Of a DNA stretch of 64,000 bases, positions 27,722 through 36,040 are shown piece by piece. The DNA is from Cenarchaeum symbiosum A. GTDB lineage: Archaea > Thermoproteota > Nitrososphaeria > Nitrososphaerales > Nitrosopumilaceae. Position 1 is the first letter of the stretch. Every line of letters starts with the position of its first letter. The translations under genes were made by a program, and so were the position numbers. The notes beneath the pieces are model-generated. The model was not told where the DNA came from, made no database searches, and worked only from the letters and a program-made list of their open reading frames with translations. Where the stretch lies: contig DP000238.1 of the NCBI GenBank assembly GCA_000200715.1, positions 1,510,849-1,574,848 of the forward strand, given 5' to 3'.

Positions 27722-29055
27722 ACTGGCATCCTCTTGCGCACGGCCACCGGCATGGCCTCTATATCCGGGGCGTCCTTGAACAGTATCCAGCCCCTCATTA
27801 TCGTAGTGAACAGCCACCTGAATCCCATGCCCCTCAATATGTGGTTTATCTCGTTCCAGGCGCCGTTCTCCACCCACTCCTTTGGCGTTACAACAATGTC
27901 CCCCCTGTTTACCACCTCGACATGGTCGGAATACCTGCCGAGCTTTGATGCTATCCCCGTGGCCGCGCTCGCACGTATCAGGGCGCCATACTTTGCACCC
28001 CTTACTTCAGGGACGGCAACGCCGCTCTCCTCCGCCGGAGTTCTCCCGTCGAGGCCCATGTGCGGCCTAACAAAGTTGTGGTGTATTCTCAACAAGTCCA
28101 TGAATATCTGGGCCGAGTCCGCCGAGTGCAGGCCCCTGCATGACTTTAACTTCTCCCTAATCTCGTTGTGGTATCTCTCTATGGCCATGTTGGTAAAGCC
28201 GTCCCTTATCGCCTTGGTCTTGATGTGTGCCGTTCTGGGAAGACACTTGGCCGCGGCAGTCGCGTATGACCTCAGCGAGTCGGTAATCATATAGTCGGGC
28301 TCCTCTGACATCTTTCTGGCCTCCCGTATCACGGATTCGGCATCAGGCAGTGTCCTGCTCCCCTCGGCTATCCTTGTGCATAACAAGTATCTCGTCCGTG
28401 GGTCTATGGCCGACCACAGCCAGTTGCCATGCCCCTTGTTCTCCAATACGGGCGACCTCTTTACGTTGACATACGCCTCGTCGACCGACCAAACGGGGCC
28501 TGTCAGGGGAAGTATGGCGTCCACATGCGCCTTGATTATCTGGGTGTATTTTCTGGTCCAGAACATTATCGTATTTGGGGACAGGTCTCTGCCATGTGCC
28601 GTGTTTACCTCCTCGGCGGTCTTTCTATATGACATGCCAGACATGACCTTGTTGAGGGCGGCCGATATTATGTCCTGGGAATACCGCGTCTTTCTGGCGC
28701 CAGGGCCGCGGGATACATACCTTGTCCTGCACTGTTTGCATTGGAACATCTGCCTGCCGCCGTTACGGCCTGCCTTTACACGCACGGTGGACGAGCACTT
28801 GGGGCACTCTGGCACAATTCCAGGGTCGGACAGCGGTATGGAGGGTTTTCTTGCAGTGCGCACCGGCGCCGTCTCCCCGCTGAACTGCATGCTGCATCTA
28901 CAGCAGACATACCTTGGGACCGTCCCTTCCGCTCTCCTTACTGTGCCCTTGTTTCTTACAGTTTTGTTTCCACATGGGCAGACTACACCCGGTATCTCGT
29001 GGCCGCCTTCAATTAGCAGGCTGTCCATGCATTGTGTGATGTGCTCACATTCCAT
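27718..29055 (-). CDS. DDE transposase 2, two zinc ribbons plus rve-like catalytic core
   Basis: 445 aa. Two N-terminal CxxC zinc ribbons are visible (CPCGNKTV with CCRC at 26-56; CPKCSSTV with CKQC at 84-105), then an HTH (MSYRKTAEEVNTAHGRDLSP), then the catalytic core with D in WSVDEAYVNVKRS, D in YMITDSLRSYATA and E in NMAIERYHNEIREK. A C-terminal extension of about 110 aa follows the usual NFVRPHMGLDGRTPAEE end. Clearly a different lineage from transposase 1. The next gene downstream is its small partner. It lies just inside the right inverted repeat. Codon use resembles the host. Confidence 0.88.
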   Translation of the reverse strand: MECEHITQCMDSLLIEGGHEIPGVVCPCGNKTVRNKGTVRRAEGTVPRYVCCRCSMQFSGETAPVRTARKPSIPLSDPGIVPECPKCSSTVRVKAGRNGGRQMFQCKQCRTRYVSRGPGARKTRYSQDIISAALNKVMSGMSYRKTAEEVNTAHGRDLSPNTIMFWTRKYTQIIKAHVDAILPLTGPVWSVDEAYVNVKRSPVLENKGHGNWLWSAIDPRTRYLLCTRIAEGSRTLPDAESVIREARKMSEEPDYMITDSLRSYATAAAKCLPRTAHIKTKAIRDGFTNMAIERYHNEIREKLKSCRGLHSADSAQIFMDLLRIHHNFVRPHMGLDGRTPAEESGVAVPEVRGAKYGALIRASAATGIASKLGRYSDHVEVVNRGDIVVTPKEWVENGAWNEINHILRGMGFRWLFTTIMRGWILFKDAPDIEAMPVAVRKRMPV

Positions 29056-29254
29056 TCCCTCTCCCCTGCGTATGCCGTCGAAAAAGACCCTGCACCCGCA
29101 CGTCCAGACATACGGCCTGCCCTGGCCACCACCGTATATTCCGAGTCATCATCGGTAACTTGGAATGCCCTGTGGCGGGTGTTAAGGTCTGGTATTGGGT
29201 GTATTTCCATGACATGGTTACGTGGCTTGCACATATAAGTTATACGTGTCTGAC

Positions 29255-29549
29255 TATAACCACAGATGGTTTTACCACGGATTTTGGGCAGGGCATTTTT
29301 TGCTCCTTGATGACAGCGGGGTTTATGAGGCGGACGTCCTCCCTTCAAGGTGTGGTTTGCCATGGATTTTGGGCAGGACACCCGGAACGTCCCAGAGAGA
29401 CCATGCAGGCCGGCAGCCGCCCCCTGGAGGAGGTGTTTGGTATAGATTTTGGGCAGGGTGCTGGGTTTTCAGCTACGAGTGAGAACTTTGTGCCATCACA
29501 CAAAATTTCATGGATTGGGAGATTTTCTCATCACCGTTGTGCAGAGCCT
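29255..29549 (-). repeat. Right terminal inverted repeat with three internal motif copies
   Basis: 29435-29549 is the exact reverse complement of 11622-11736; the inner part to about 29255 is diverged. The motif seen in the left repeat occurs here inverted at about 29277, 29361 and 29441, again about 80-84 bp apart. The right end reads GTGCAGAGCCT followed by the ACGCTG duplication. Confidence 0.8.
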
Positions 29550-29555
29550 ACGCTG
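29550..29555. repeat. Right 6-bp target-site duplication
   Basis: ACGCTG, identical and in the same orientation as 11616-11621. It is followed immediately by another, older end sequence of the same element family. Confidence 0.72.
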
Positions 29556-29690
29556 AGGCTCTGCACAGCCATGATGACAAATCTCCCAATTCCGCCAAGT
29601 TTTGTGTGACAGCCCCAAGTTCACGGCCATGACCAAAAAACCGGCGCCCTGCCTAAAACCCATACCAGCCCCCCTCCAGGGGGCATGATG
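29556..29690 (+). repeat. Older, diverged copy of the element terminus
   Basis: Begins AGGCTCTGCACAGCCATG and aligns along about 130 bp with the left terminal repeat (shared TCTCCCAAT, TTTTGTGTGA, CCCTGCC, AAAACC and CCTCCAGGG blocks), with many substitutions. No transposase follows it, so it looks like the stub of an earlier related element into whose edge the present 18-kb unit inserted. Confidence 0.65.
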
Positions 29691-29842
29691 ATGTTCGGCG
29701 TGCTTGTGACGTGCCTGCTCACTAGGAAACGGCAGGAATATAGATCCGGGGGGGATATTAGCCCAGATCCGAGCCTAAACTCTCACCCTCCGGCCACGCC
29801 CGGATGCATGCAGCTACCAGCGGGGGCAGGGCACCGCGTCGT

Positions 29843-29902
29843 GCAGAGGCGGCATTGCCGGCGTAAGAAATAGATATATTATACACCGTAATAGTACAAT
29901 AT
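29843..29902 (+). promoter_or_regulatory. Duplicated promoter of the AT-rich cassette, copy 1
   Basis: GAGGCGGCATTGCCGGCGTA then AGAAATAGATATATTATACACCG lies before the ATG at 29903 and is nearly identical to 30953-31009 before the second copy. The ATATATTATA stretch sits about 30 nt before the ATG and is the likely TATA box. Confidence 0.5.
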
Positions 29903-30346
29903 ATGACACAGTCCGTTTTGCATGGAGAGGAATCAGGTGGTCGTGAAAGTAAGAACCAAATCAACAGTGCTGCATTAGTCAAATTACAATCAATAAATCC
30001 GGAAAAAATAGATTATTTGAAGCTAGTAGTATATGATGATGTAAAAATACCTCTCGAAGATATAATATTTGAAAAAAGGGTTCTTAGTAACAAACATGTC
30101 AAACATGCACAATATGATGTAAAACCGAATTATATCACACATTTAATTTTAGATGCAACGGGAAAAATTGATAATGATACTAAAAGCAAGATAATACATT
30201 CTTCTATAAAATATATAGAATATAAAATCAAAAATGATGACATTCCAAAAACAATTACATTTAATTATAATAATCCTGCGCGTATAGTTTCAAATATTTA
30301 TCATAATCATAGTATTGAATTTGAAAATTTTATTCATGAATTTTAG
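29903..30346 (+). CDS. AT-rich orphan protein, cassette copy 1
   Basis: 147 aa, unrecognised. The base composition (under about 30% GC) is far from the GC-rich host, and codons are AT-ending, so it was probably acquired. The protein is soluble-looking and alternates strands with lysine-rich segments (KLQSINPEKIDYLKLVVYDD, KPNYITHLILDATG, YIEYKIKNDDIPKTITFNYN), with histidine/asparagine near the end (SNIYHNHSIEFENFIHEF). About 80% identical to 31010-31453. No catalytic signature is visible; a virus- or plasmid-derived gene is plausible. Confidence 0.65.
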   Translation: MTQSVLHGEESGGRESKNQINSAALVKLQSINPEKIDYLKLVVYDDVKIPLEDIIFEKRVLSNKHVKHAQYDVKPNYITHLILDATGKIDNDTKSKIIHSSIKYIEYKIKNDDIPKTITFNYNNPARIVSNIYHNHSIEFENFIHEF

Positions 30347-30388
30347 ATATAGGAGAAATAAATCATGTATGTGAAGTAATGTTCTAAT
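30347..30388 (+). pseudogene. Residual 3' end of the second cassette gene
   Basis: In the frame ATA GGA GAA ATA AAT CAT the sequence reads GEINHVCEVMF then stop. It matches the last residues GEINHACEGMF of the 155-aa protein at 31533-32000, with everything before it missing. Cassette 1 therefore once had both genes and lost nearly all of the second by an internal deletion. Confidence 0.7.
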
Positions 30389-30790
30389 TTGTTGTGATGC
30401 AGAGAAACATGTCTGGGTCAGATCAATGATCAGATGGCGCCGCTCTCCCAGTTCCGGCCAGCCTGATGAGTCTGGGATGGGCAGGCCAAGGCTGTATCTG
30501 CCAAATCTTCTAGTATGGGGTTTTGACTGTTGTATGCTCTACGGCGTGCCAGGTCTGGCTCACTGGACTGGCCAGAACCGGCGGAAGATTACGCTGGCAG
30601 GCCAGAGTCCCCGACGATGATCGCGGCATGTTTTGCCAGATATGATTTCAAAAACCCCCCTACTCCAAATACAGGCTTTAAGCACCGGCTCTGCTAGCAT
30701 CTCTTTTTGACTGATATTTCACTTCAGCACTCTGCAGGGAGCGGCTCAAGTCGGCCGGGGAGATGCTCATGCAAGACGTGTTTGTGACAT
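30389..30790. repeat. GC-rich noncoding repeat after cassette, copy 1
   Basis: About 400 bp that recurs at about 32000-32410 with about 93% identity, running from AAACATGTCTGGGTCAGATC through CCCCCCTACTCCAAATACAG to GGGGAGATGCTCATGCAAG. It has no credible ORF; the frames contain stops that differ between copies. Strong conservation without coding suggests either recent duplication or an RNA/structural role. Several short inverted matches exist, but I could not fold it reliably. Confidence 0.65.
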
Positions 30791-31009
30791 GCCTGTCCAC
30801 GTGGAAGCAGAATGCATCGGCCAGGGAGGAGATATTAGCACAGATCAGAGCCTAAACCCCCACCCTCCGGTCACACCCGGATCCATGCGGCGCCCCGGGC
30901 GGCGCGGCAGCCGCATGCGGCTCCCCGCGGGGGCAGAGCACTGCGTTGTGCAGAGGCGGCATTGCCGGCGTAAGAAATAGATATATTCTACTCCGTAATA
31001 ATACAATAT

Positions 31010-31453
31010 ATGACACAGTCCGTTTTACATGGAGAAGAATCAGGTGGTCGTATAAGTAACAACCAAATCAACAGTGCTGCATTAGTTAAATTACAATCAA
31101 TAAATCCGGAAAAAATAGATTATTTGAATCTAGTACTATATGATGATGTAAAAGTATCTCTCGAAGATATAGTAATTCAAAAAAATGTTTATAGTAACAA
31201 ACATGTCAAACATACACGACATAATTTAAAACCAAATTATATTACACATCTAATTTTAGAAGCATCGGGAAAAATTGATAATGAAACTATAAGCATGATA
31301 AAACATTGTTGTATAAAATATATAGAATATAAAATTAAAAATAATGACATTCCAAAGACAATCACATTCAATTATGAACATCCTGCTAATATAGTTTCAA
31401 ATATTTGGCATAATCATAGTATTGAATTTAGAAATTTTATTCATGAATATTAG
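31010..31453 (+). CDS. AT-rich orphan protein, cassette copy 2
   Basis: 147 aa, same length as the copy at 29903 and close in sequence (SVLHGEESGG, NKHVKHTRHNLKPNYITHLI, YIEYKIKNNDIPKTITFNYE, SNIWHNHSIEFRNFIHEY). The differences between copies are mostly amino-acid substitutions without frame disruption, so both copies have stayed open. A duplicated TATA-like ATATATTCTA precedes it. It is followed after 79 nt by a second AT-rich gene, making a two-gene module. Function unknown. Confidence 0.67.
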   Translation: MTQSVLHGEESGGRISNNQINSAALVKLQSINPEKIDYLNLVLYDDVKVSLEDIVIQKNVYSNKHVKHTRHNLKPNYITHLILEASGKIDNETISMIKHCCIKYIEYKIKNNDIPKTITFNYEHPANIVSNIWHNHSIEFRNFIHEY

Positions 31454-31532
31454 ATATCGTTAGATAAGAATATGCTTATGTATCGCATCATATATCCAGT
31501 TAAGAAGATATGTCCGGTCAACACACATAGTT

Positions 31533-32000
31533 ATGAATTCAACTGATTCATCCCAATTGAAACACAAAGATGGACGAGTCGACATATACCATGATGGGGT
31601 TTTGTATCATGCGGAATATTCAAGTCTATTCATAAAGATATTTTTTAAGGATAAAGATAGAGTTGATCAGATTGATATTGATTATATCATAAAATCAAAA
31701 AATCGAATTACGTTTGAATTGCACATACCTGAAGATATAAGAGTAAGCATTCATGATGATAGTCTTGATATTTATACTGTAAGTGGATTGTTTGAAAAAT
31801 TTACCTTGAAAAATAATATTTCCTCACTTGAAATTACGGGCGGGTTTTCAGAAAAAACATCAGGTCAGCCTAGAAAATATGCAAAATTCAACGGCGTGGT
31901 AAAAACAGATACAATAGACGGGGATAAAAAACTTCTAGATGGCAAAATGGTATTTGTATTAAAAGGAGAAATAAATCACGCATGTGAAGGAATGTTCTAA
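31533..32000 (+). CDS. AT-rich orphan protein, second gene of the cassette
   Basis: 155 aa, unrecognised, strongly AT-rich like its neighbour. Predicted mostly beta: VDIYHDGVLYHAEYSSLFIK, NRITFELHIPEDIRVSIHDD, NISSLEITGGFSEKTSG, KMVFVLKGEINHACEGMF. The ATG is at 31533; no signal peptide or membrane helix is seen. Its C-terminal codons survive as a remnant in cassette 1. Pairing with the 147-aa protein could indicate a two-component module, but there is no specific toxin-antitoxin or defence motif. Confidence 0.65.
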   Translation: MNSTDSSQLKHKDGRVDIYHDGVLYHAEYSSLFIKIFFKDKDRVDQIDIDYIIKSKNRITFELHIPEDIRVSIHDDSLDIYTVSGLFEKFTLKNNISSLEITGGFSEKTSGQPRKYAKFNGVVKTDTIDGDKKLLDGKMVFVLKGEINHACEGMF

Positions 32001-32415
32001 TTTGTTATGTGGAGAAACATGTCCGGGTCAGATCAATGATCAGATGGCTCCATTCTACCAGTTCCGGCCAGCCTGATGAGTCGAGGATGGGCAGGCCAAG
32101 GCTGCATCTGCCAAATCTTCGAGTATGGGGCTTTGACTGTTGTATGCTCTACGGCGTGCCATGTCTGGCTCACTAGACTGGCCAGAACCGGCGGAAGATT
32201 ACACTGGCGGGCCAGAGTCCCCGACGATGATCGCGGCATGTTTTGCCAGATATGATTTCAAAAACCCCCCTACTCCAAATACAGGCTTTAGGCACCGGCT
32301 CTGCTAGCATCTCTTTTTGCCTGATATTTCACTTCAGCATCCTGCGGGGAGCGGCTCAAGCCGGCCGGGGAGATGCTCATGCAAGGCGTGCTTGTGACAT
32401 GCCTGCCCACATAGC
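32001..32415. repeat. GC-rich noncoding repeat after cassette, copy 2
   Basis: Second copy of the repeat at 30389-30790, including the CCAGAACCGGCGGAAGATTA and GCATGTTTTGCCAGATATGA blocks. It ends near the start of the thymidylate kinase region, marking the right edge of the accessory block. Confidence 0.65.
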
Positions 32416-32586
32416 AGGATATACCGGCCCGGGAAGGGGGTATTAGCACGGATCAGAGCCCAAACTATCATCTGATCCCGGAGGGTCCGTGCCCCGGCCC
32501 TGCTGGAATCCCCCGGATCCTTGTGCTGCGCCGCAGTACCGCCAAATCCGAATACATTTTTTATCGGCAGGGTGGGCATACAGGCG

Positions 32587-33158
32587 GTGATTATAGTAAT
32601 AGAAGGGTGCGACCAGGCGGGAAAGCAGACCCAAGCGGGCCTGCTTGCCGGCGCCCTGAACAGGAAGGGCAGAAAGGCCCGCGTCTTTGCATTCCCCGAT
32701 TATACGACCCCTGTGGGAAAGATGATGAAGAAACAGCTCGAAGGGAGGGGCTTTGAGCCCAGGGTCTTTCACTGTCTTGCCGCCGCAAACAGGTGGGAAA
32801 AAGCAGGCGAGATAAGGGCCGCATCTTCAGGTGGATCGGTTGCGATACTCGACAGGTACAGGCAGTCCAATATGGTCTATGGCGTGCTCAACGGCCTGAG
32901 CAGGAGATGGCTTGCGGGCCTCGATGCGGGGCTGCCCCGGGCGGACGTGGTGATCCTGCTCGATATAAAGCAGAAGGAGGCGTTCCGACGCAAGCCCTCC
33001 GGTAGGGACCCCTCGAGCGGGACGCATCATTCTCCATCAAGGTGGCAGCAGAATACAGGAGGGCCGCCAAGGCAGGCCGGTGGAAGATTGTGGACGCGTC
33101 GGGCACAAAGGACCAGGTGCACGGCAGGGTGATGCGCCTGGCGGGGGCCTACCTATGA
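32587..33158 (+). CDS. tmk: Thymidylate kinase, apparent frameshift near 33013
   Basis: Phosphorylates dTMP to dTDP. The P-loop is VIIVIEGCDQAGKQTQAGLL, and the DR(Y/H) motif AILDRYRQSN and VVILLDIKQKEAF are clear. After KPSGRDP (about 33013) the frame reads unrelated SSGTHHSPSRW. The +1 frame continues the family with LERDASFSIKVAAEYRRAAK, GRWKIVDASGTKDQVHGRVM and a stop at 33156-33158, overlapping the next gene by 4 nt. One base is missing in or near the CCCC run. GTG at 32587 is my preferred start; GTG at 32572 is possible. Either a sequence error or a real frameshift. Confidence 0.82.
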
Positions 33159-34378
33159 GGGGGCACCTCGACATAATAGACCCGGTGCACGGCTTTGTGA
33201 GCGTCTCTGGCGCCGAGGTGGAGCTGATAGACCTGCCCGCCTTTCAGAGGCTCCGCAGGATACGCCAGCTCTCGGGGGCCCACCTCGTATACCCGGGGGC
33301 CCAGCATACCAGGTTCGAGCACTCGCTCGGTGTAATGCATGTAGCAGGGCAGATGGCCCGCTTTCTGGGGGACAGGGGGATACTTGGCCCCGGCGAGGCG
33401 GAGGCGCTGCGCCTCTCAAGCCTGCTGCACGACATAGGGCACGGCCCGTTCTCGCACCTCTTCGAGGAGGTGTACCGCAGGGGGTCGGGCTTTTCGCACG
33501 AGGACATGGGCAGAAAGATAATAGAGGAGACAGAAGTGGGGGACGTCCTGGAGGCGTCGGGCCACGCGAAAAAGACGGTGGCGGGGCTGGCGTTTGGCGG
33601 CCCGGGCCCAAAGTATGCAGCCGAGATAGTCTCCGGCGCCCTCAGTGCCGACATAATGGACTACCTGCCGAGGGACGGGCACTTTACGGGCGCCGAGCAC
33701 GCCAGGATAGACAGCAGGAGGATAGTCCAGTCGCTCGACGTATACGGGGACAGGCTAGCCCTCGAGAGATCGGCGCTCTATTCGTTCGAGTCCATGATGC
33801 ACTCCAGATACCAGATGTTCAAGGCGGTATACTTTCACAAGACTGTGAGGGCGGCCGAGGTGATCCTGCTCGAGGCCATGGAGCTTGCAGAAGGGGAGCT
33901 CGGGCTCACCTCGGGGGGCCTCGACGACTATCTTGGGCTCACCGACGAGGCGGTGCTCTCCGGCCTGCTCTCGCTTGAGGGGGGCGGCGACCCAGGCAGG
34001 GCGCGGGCGTTTGCAGAGGACTACCTGAACAGGCGGCTCCCAAAGTGCGTCTACGAGAGGATCAAGCCCGTACCGGGGGGAACAGGCGTCGTGGATACTG
34101 CCGGGATACGCGGCGAGATATCCAGAAAATCCGGCGTCGACCCCTCCGAGATATTCGTCGACGATTCAATGGCGCCCTCGGTCCCGCTGCCCCCGAAGGA
34201 CGTCAGGCAGTCGGTCATGCTGATGGACCACGGCAGAAACGTAAAGGAGGTGCCCATGCAGGAGATGCCGCTCGTCGCAGCCATGTCCGAGTTTACGGAC
34301 ATACTGCGGGTCTATGCAACCAGCGGCGCCAGAAACAAGGTTGAAATTGCGGCGCGCTCGATTCTTGGGGAACGGTAA
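33155..34378 (+). CDS. HD-domain phosphohydrolase (dNTPase-like)
   Basis: 407 aa from the ATG at 33155. The N-terminal HD domain shows [66 protein letters not shown] and [16 protein letters not shown], carrying the metal-binding His and Asp residues of the SAMHD1/YdhJ-like group. Likely hydrolyses nucleotides, possibly dNTPs. It overlaps tmk by 4 nt and the UMP kinase start by 1 nt, an operon wholly concerned with nucleotide phosphates, which supports a role in balancing pyrimidine or dNTP pools. Substrate not proven. Confidence 0.9.
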
Positions 34379-35064
34379 TGGCAAAAAAGCGCATAGTGAT
34401 AAAGCTCTCCGGCAGCGCCTTTGGCGGGGACGACGGCAAGGTACTCAGGGAGTATGCGGCATTTCTCTCGGGGATCAGCGGGTCCTGGCAGCCGGTGGTC
34501 GTCGCCGGCGGGGGCAGGGTTGCGCGCCAGTACATTGCAAACGCAAGGTCCTCGGGGGCGGACGAGACTACCCTTGACGAGATTGGCATAGGGGTCTCAC
34601 GCCTCAACGCCAGGCTGCTCATATGCGCGCTGGGTGCAAAGGCGCACCCGTACCCTCCTGCCACCCTGAAGGAGGTGCGGCACGCAGTAGACGGCGGCCT
34701 GGTGGTGATCGCAGGCGGCCTGCACCCGGGGCAGAGCACCAACGGGACAGCGGCCCTGATAGCCGAGAAGGTGGGGGCTGCACAGTTCCTCAACGCGACA
34801 GACGTTGACGGCGTCTACGACAGGGATCCCAACAAGCACAGCGACGCCAGGATGCTCCGGAAGATAGGCCTCGGGGAGCTGCGCAAGATGCTGGCCCGCG
34901 AGGATTCAGTCGCCGGCGGCTACGACCTGATGGACCTTGTGGCCCTCAAGGTGATAGAGAGATCCCGCATAAGGACCAGGATACTAAGGGCCGATGTAAA
35001 CGTCCTAAAAAAGGCGGTGCGCGGCACGGCAGCTGGCACGGAACTGGTCCTGCCGGACAGCTGA
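34378..35064 (+). CDS. pyrH: UMP kinase, archaeal type
   Basis: 228-aa amino-acid-kinase-fold enzyme converting UMP to UDP. Motifs: [75 protein letters not shown], and the UMP/ATP segment [20 protein letters not shown]. Its length matches archaeal PyrH. Its ATG overlaps the TAA of the HD gene (TAATG). With tmk upstream, the operon covers two pyrimidine monophosphate kinases around a phosphohydrolase. Confidence 0.95.
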
Positions 35065-35067
35065 GCA

Positions 35068-35415
35068 TCACACGTCCTCGATAACGGGATAGTACTCGCT
35101 CCAGATCATGACCTCCTTGCCGGAGAACTTTTCCACGCCGGTCTCTAGCGCCTTGCGGTAGATCTTTACCGCCTCCTCCTTTGGGAGCGCCTTTGTCTGG
35201 GCCTTGGTGTAGCCGTCGCCATCAACCAGTATGGCGGCAAAGCCCTCCGGCACGGCGATCACCGCCCCATAGTCCTCCTCGCCCACCGGGGAAAAGACCC
35301 CGTTGGTCTTTTTGTTGGTCAGTATGAGCATCGCGAACCCGGCAATATCAAAGAGCCTCTTTTGCGACTTTCCGGCACGCTGCTTGCCGGTCTGCACGGC
35401 CTGGAAATACTGCAT
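35068..35415 (-). CDS. Conserved-looking hypothetical protein
   Basis: 115 aa, unrecognised. Mixed alpha/beta: QKRLFDIAGFAMLILTNKK, GAVIAVPEGFAAILVDGDGY and a helical end KEEAVKIYRKALETGVEKFS ending in MIWSEYYPVIEDV. The frame opens at 35430, but a minus-strand TATA-like AATTAATTA lies about 27 nt before the ATG at 35415, favouring a leaderless start there. Convergent with pyrH, with 3 nt between stops. No signal peptide. Confidence 0.6.
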   Translation of the reverse strand: MQYFQAVQTGKQRAGKSQKRLFDIAGFAMLILTNKKTNGVFSPVGEEDYGAVIAVPEGFAAILVDGDGYTKAQTKALPKEEAVKIYRKALETGVEKFSGKEVMIWSEYYPVIEDV

Positions 35416-35506
35416 GCTATGCCCACCCATCCATTGTAATTAATTGTTGGGTGTGTGAGCCTTGTGGCATCTCAACGTTTAAGACAGACGCGGGGCGGAA
35501 AGGGCC

Positions 35507-36040
35507 GTGAACCCAAAGCTTCTAGTCGGCATAGCAGTCGGCTCGCTTGCTGCTCTCCTAGGTGTCGTAGTCCTGATGGGCCCCGGGGATACGGAGGAGC
35601 AGCCGGCGGGGCCGGGCATGCAGCACGCCGGCATCGATCCGCTGCTCGTGGGGCTCGACGGGATATCCATCGAGGAGGTGTCTGAAAGGGCCGCAATCGT
35701 CCGGGTAGGCTTTGACGTCTCCAACCCCAACGACGGCCTGGTCCGCCTGCAGCTCGTAAAGTACAGCCTGTTCTATGACGGCGAGAAGGTGCACGCAGGC
35801 GAGATAGGCGAGAGGCCCGGCTCGTTCGTGGTCGGCTCCAACTACATCTCGGTGCTGCCGGACAGGTCCGTAATAGTGGAGGACGAGATACAGTTCAGGA
35901 ACACCGGGAACAACCCCGAGTTCTGGGAGGCGCTAGAAGACAGGACGACTGAATGGTCCGTGCAAGGCGAGGCGCACTTTAGCCTGAGCTCCATGACCGT
36001 CGGCGGCGACAACATGGTCACCTTCGAGCTGTCCCCCTAG
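35507..36040 (+). CDS. Membrane-anchored LEA14/WHy-like protein
   Basis: 177 aa with an N-terminal membrane anchor (KLLVGIAVGSLAALLGVVVL) and an extracytoplasmic beta-sandwich: IEEVSERAAIVRVGFDVSNP, KYSLFYDGEKVHAGEIGERP, VLPDRSVIVEDEIQFRNTGN. The VSNPN step is typical of LEA14/WHy domains. A second protein of the same design is at 51058-51540. GTG start about 27 nt after GTTTAAGAC. Its stop overlaps the convergent Pcc1 stop by 4 nt. Role unknown; such domains are linked to stress or surface functions. Confidence 0.72.
   Translation: MNPKLLVGIAVGSLAALLGVVVLMGPGDTEEQPAGPGMQHAGIDPLLVGLDGISIEEVSERAAIVRVGFDVSNPNDGLVRLQLVKYSLFYDGEKVHAGEIGERPGSFVVGSNYISVLPDRSVIVEDEIQFRNTGNNPEFWEALEDRTTEWSVQGEAHFSLSSMTVGGDNMVTFELSP

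Larger units (their letters stand above)
11622..29549. mobile_element. 17.9-kb transposon with long terminal inverted repeats and defence/surface cargo
   Basis: The segment begins AGGCTCTGCACAACGG at 11622 and ends with its exact reverse complement at 29549. The first 115 bp are identical in inverted orientation, and similarity decays over about 290 bp. ACGCTG flanks both sides. Inside, left to right, are DDE transposase 1, a helicase-nuclease and methyltransferase operon, a truncated and four apparently intact secreted paralogues, a small paired ORF, a repeat-rich secreted protein, and DDE transposase 2 with its small partner. Almost all genes point left. Which transposase moves the unit is not shown by sequence. 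Perfect terminal identity suggests a recent insertion. Alternative: two separate insertion sequences; see the rejected list. Confidence 0.75.

Noticed and set aside
11622..29549. Two independent insertion sequences rather than one large element
   Set aside because: The two transposases belong to different lineages, yet the ends at 11622 and 29549 are identical and inverted. I found no matching second end beside either transposase (near 13.5 kb or 27.3 kb), and the ACGCTG duplication joins the outer ends.
30550..30720. C/D-box RNA in the GC-rich repeat (CGATGATC, later CTGATATTT)
   Set aside because: Box C does not match RUGAUGA properly and no D/C' pair or guide is evident.
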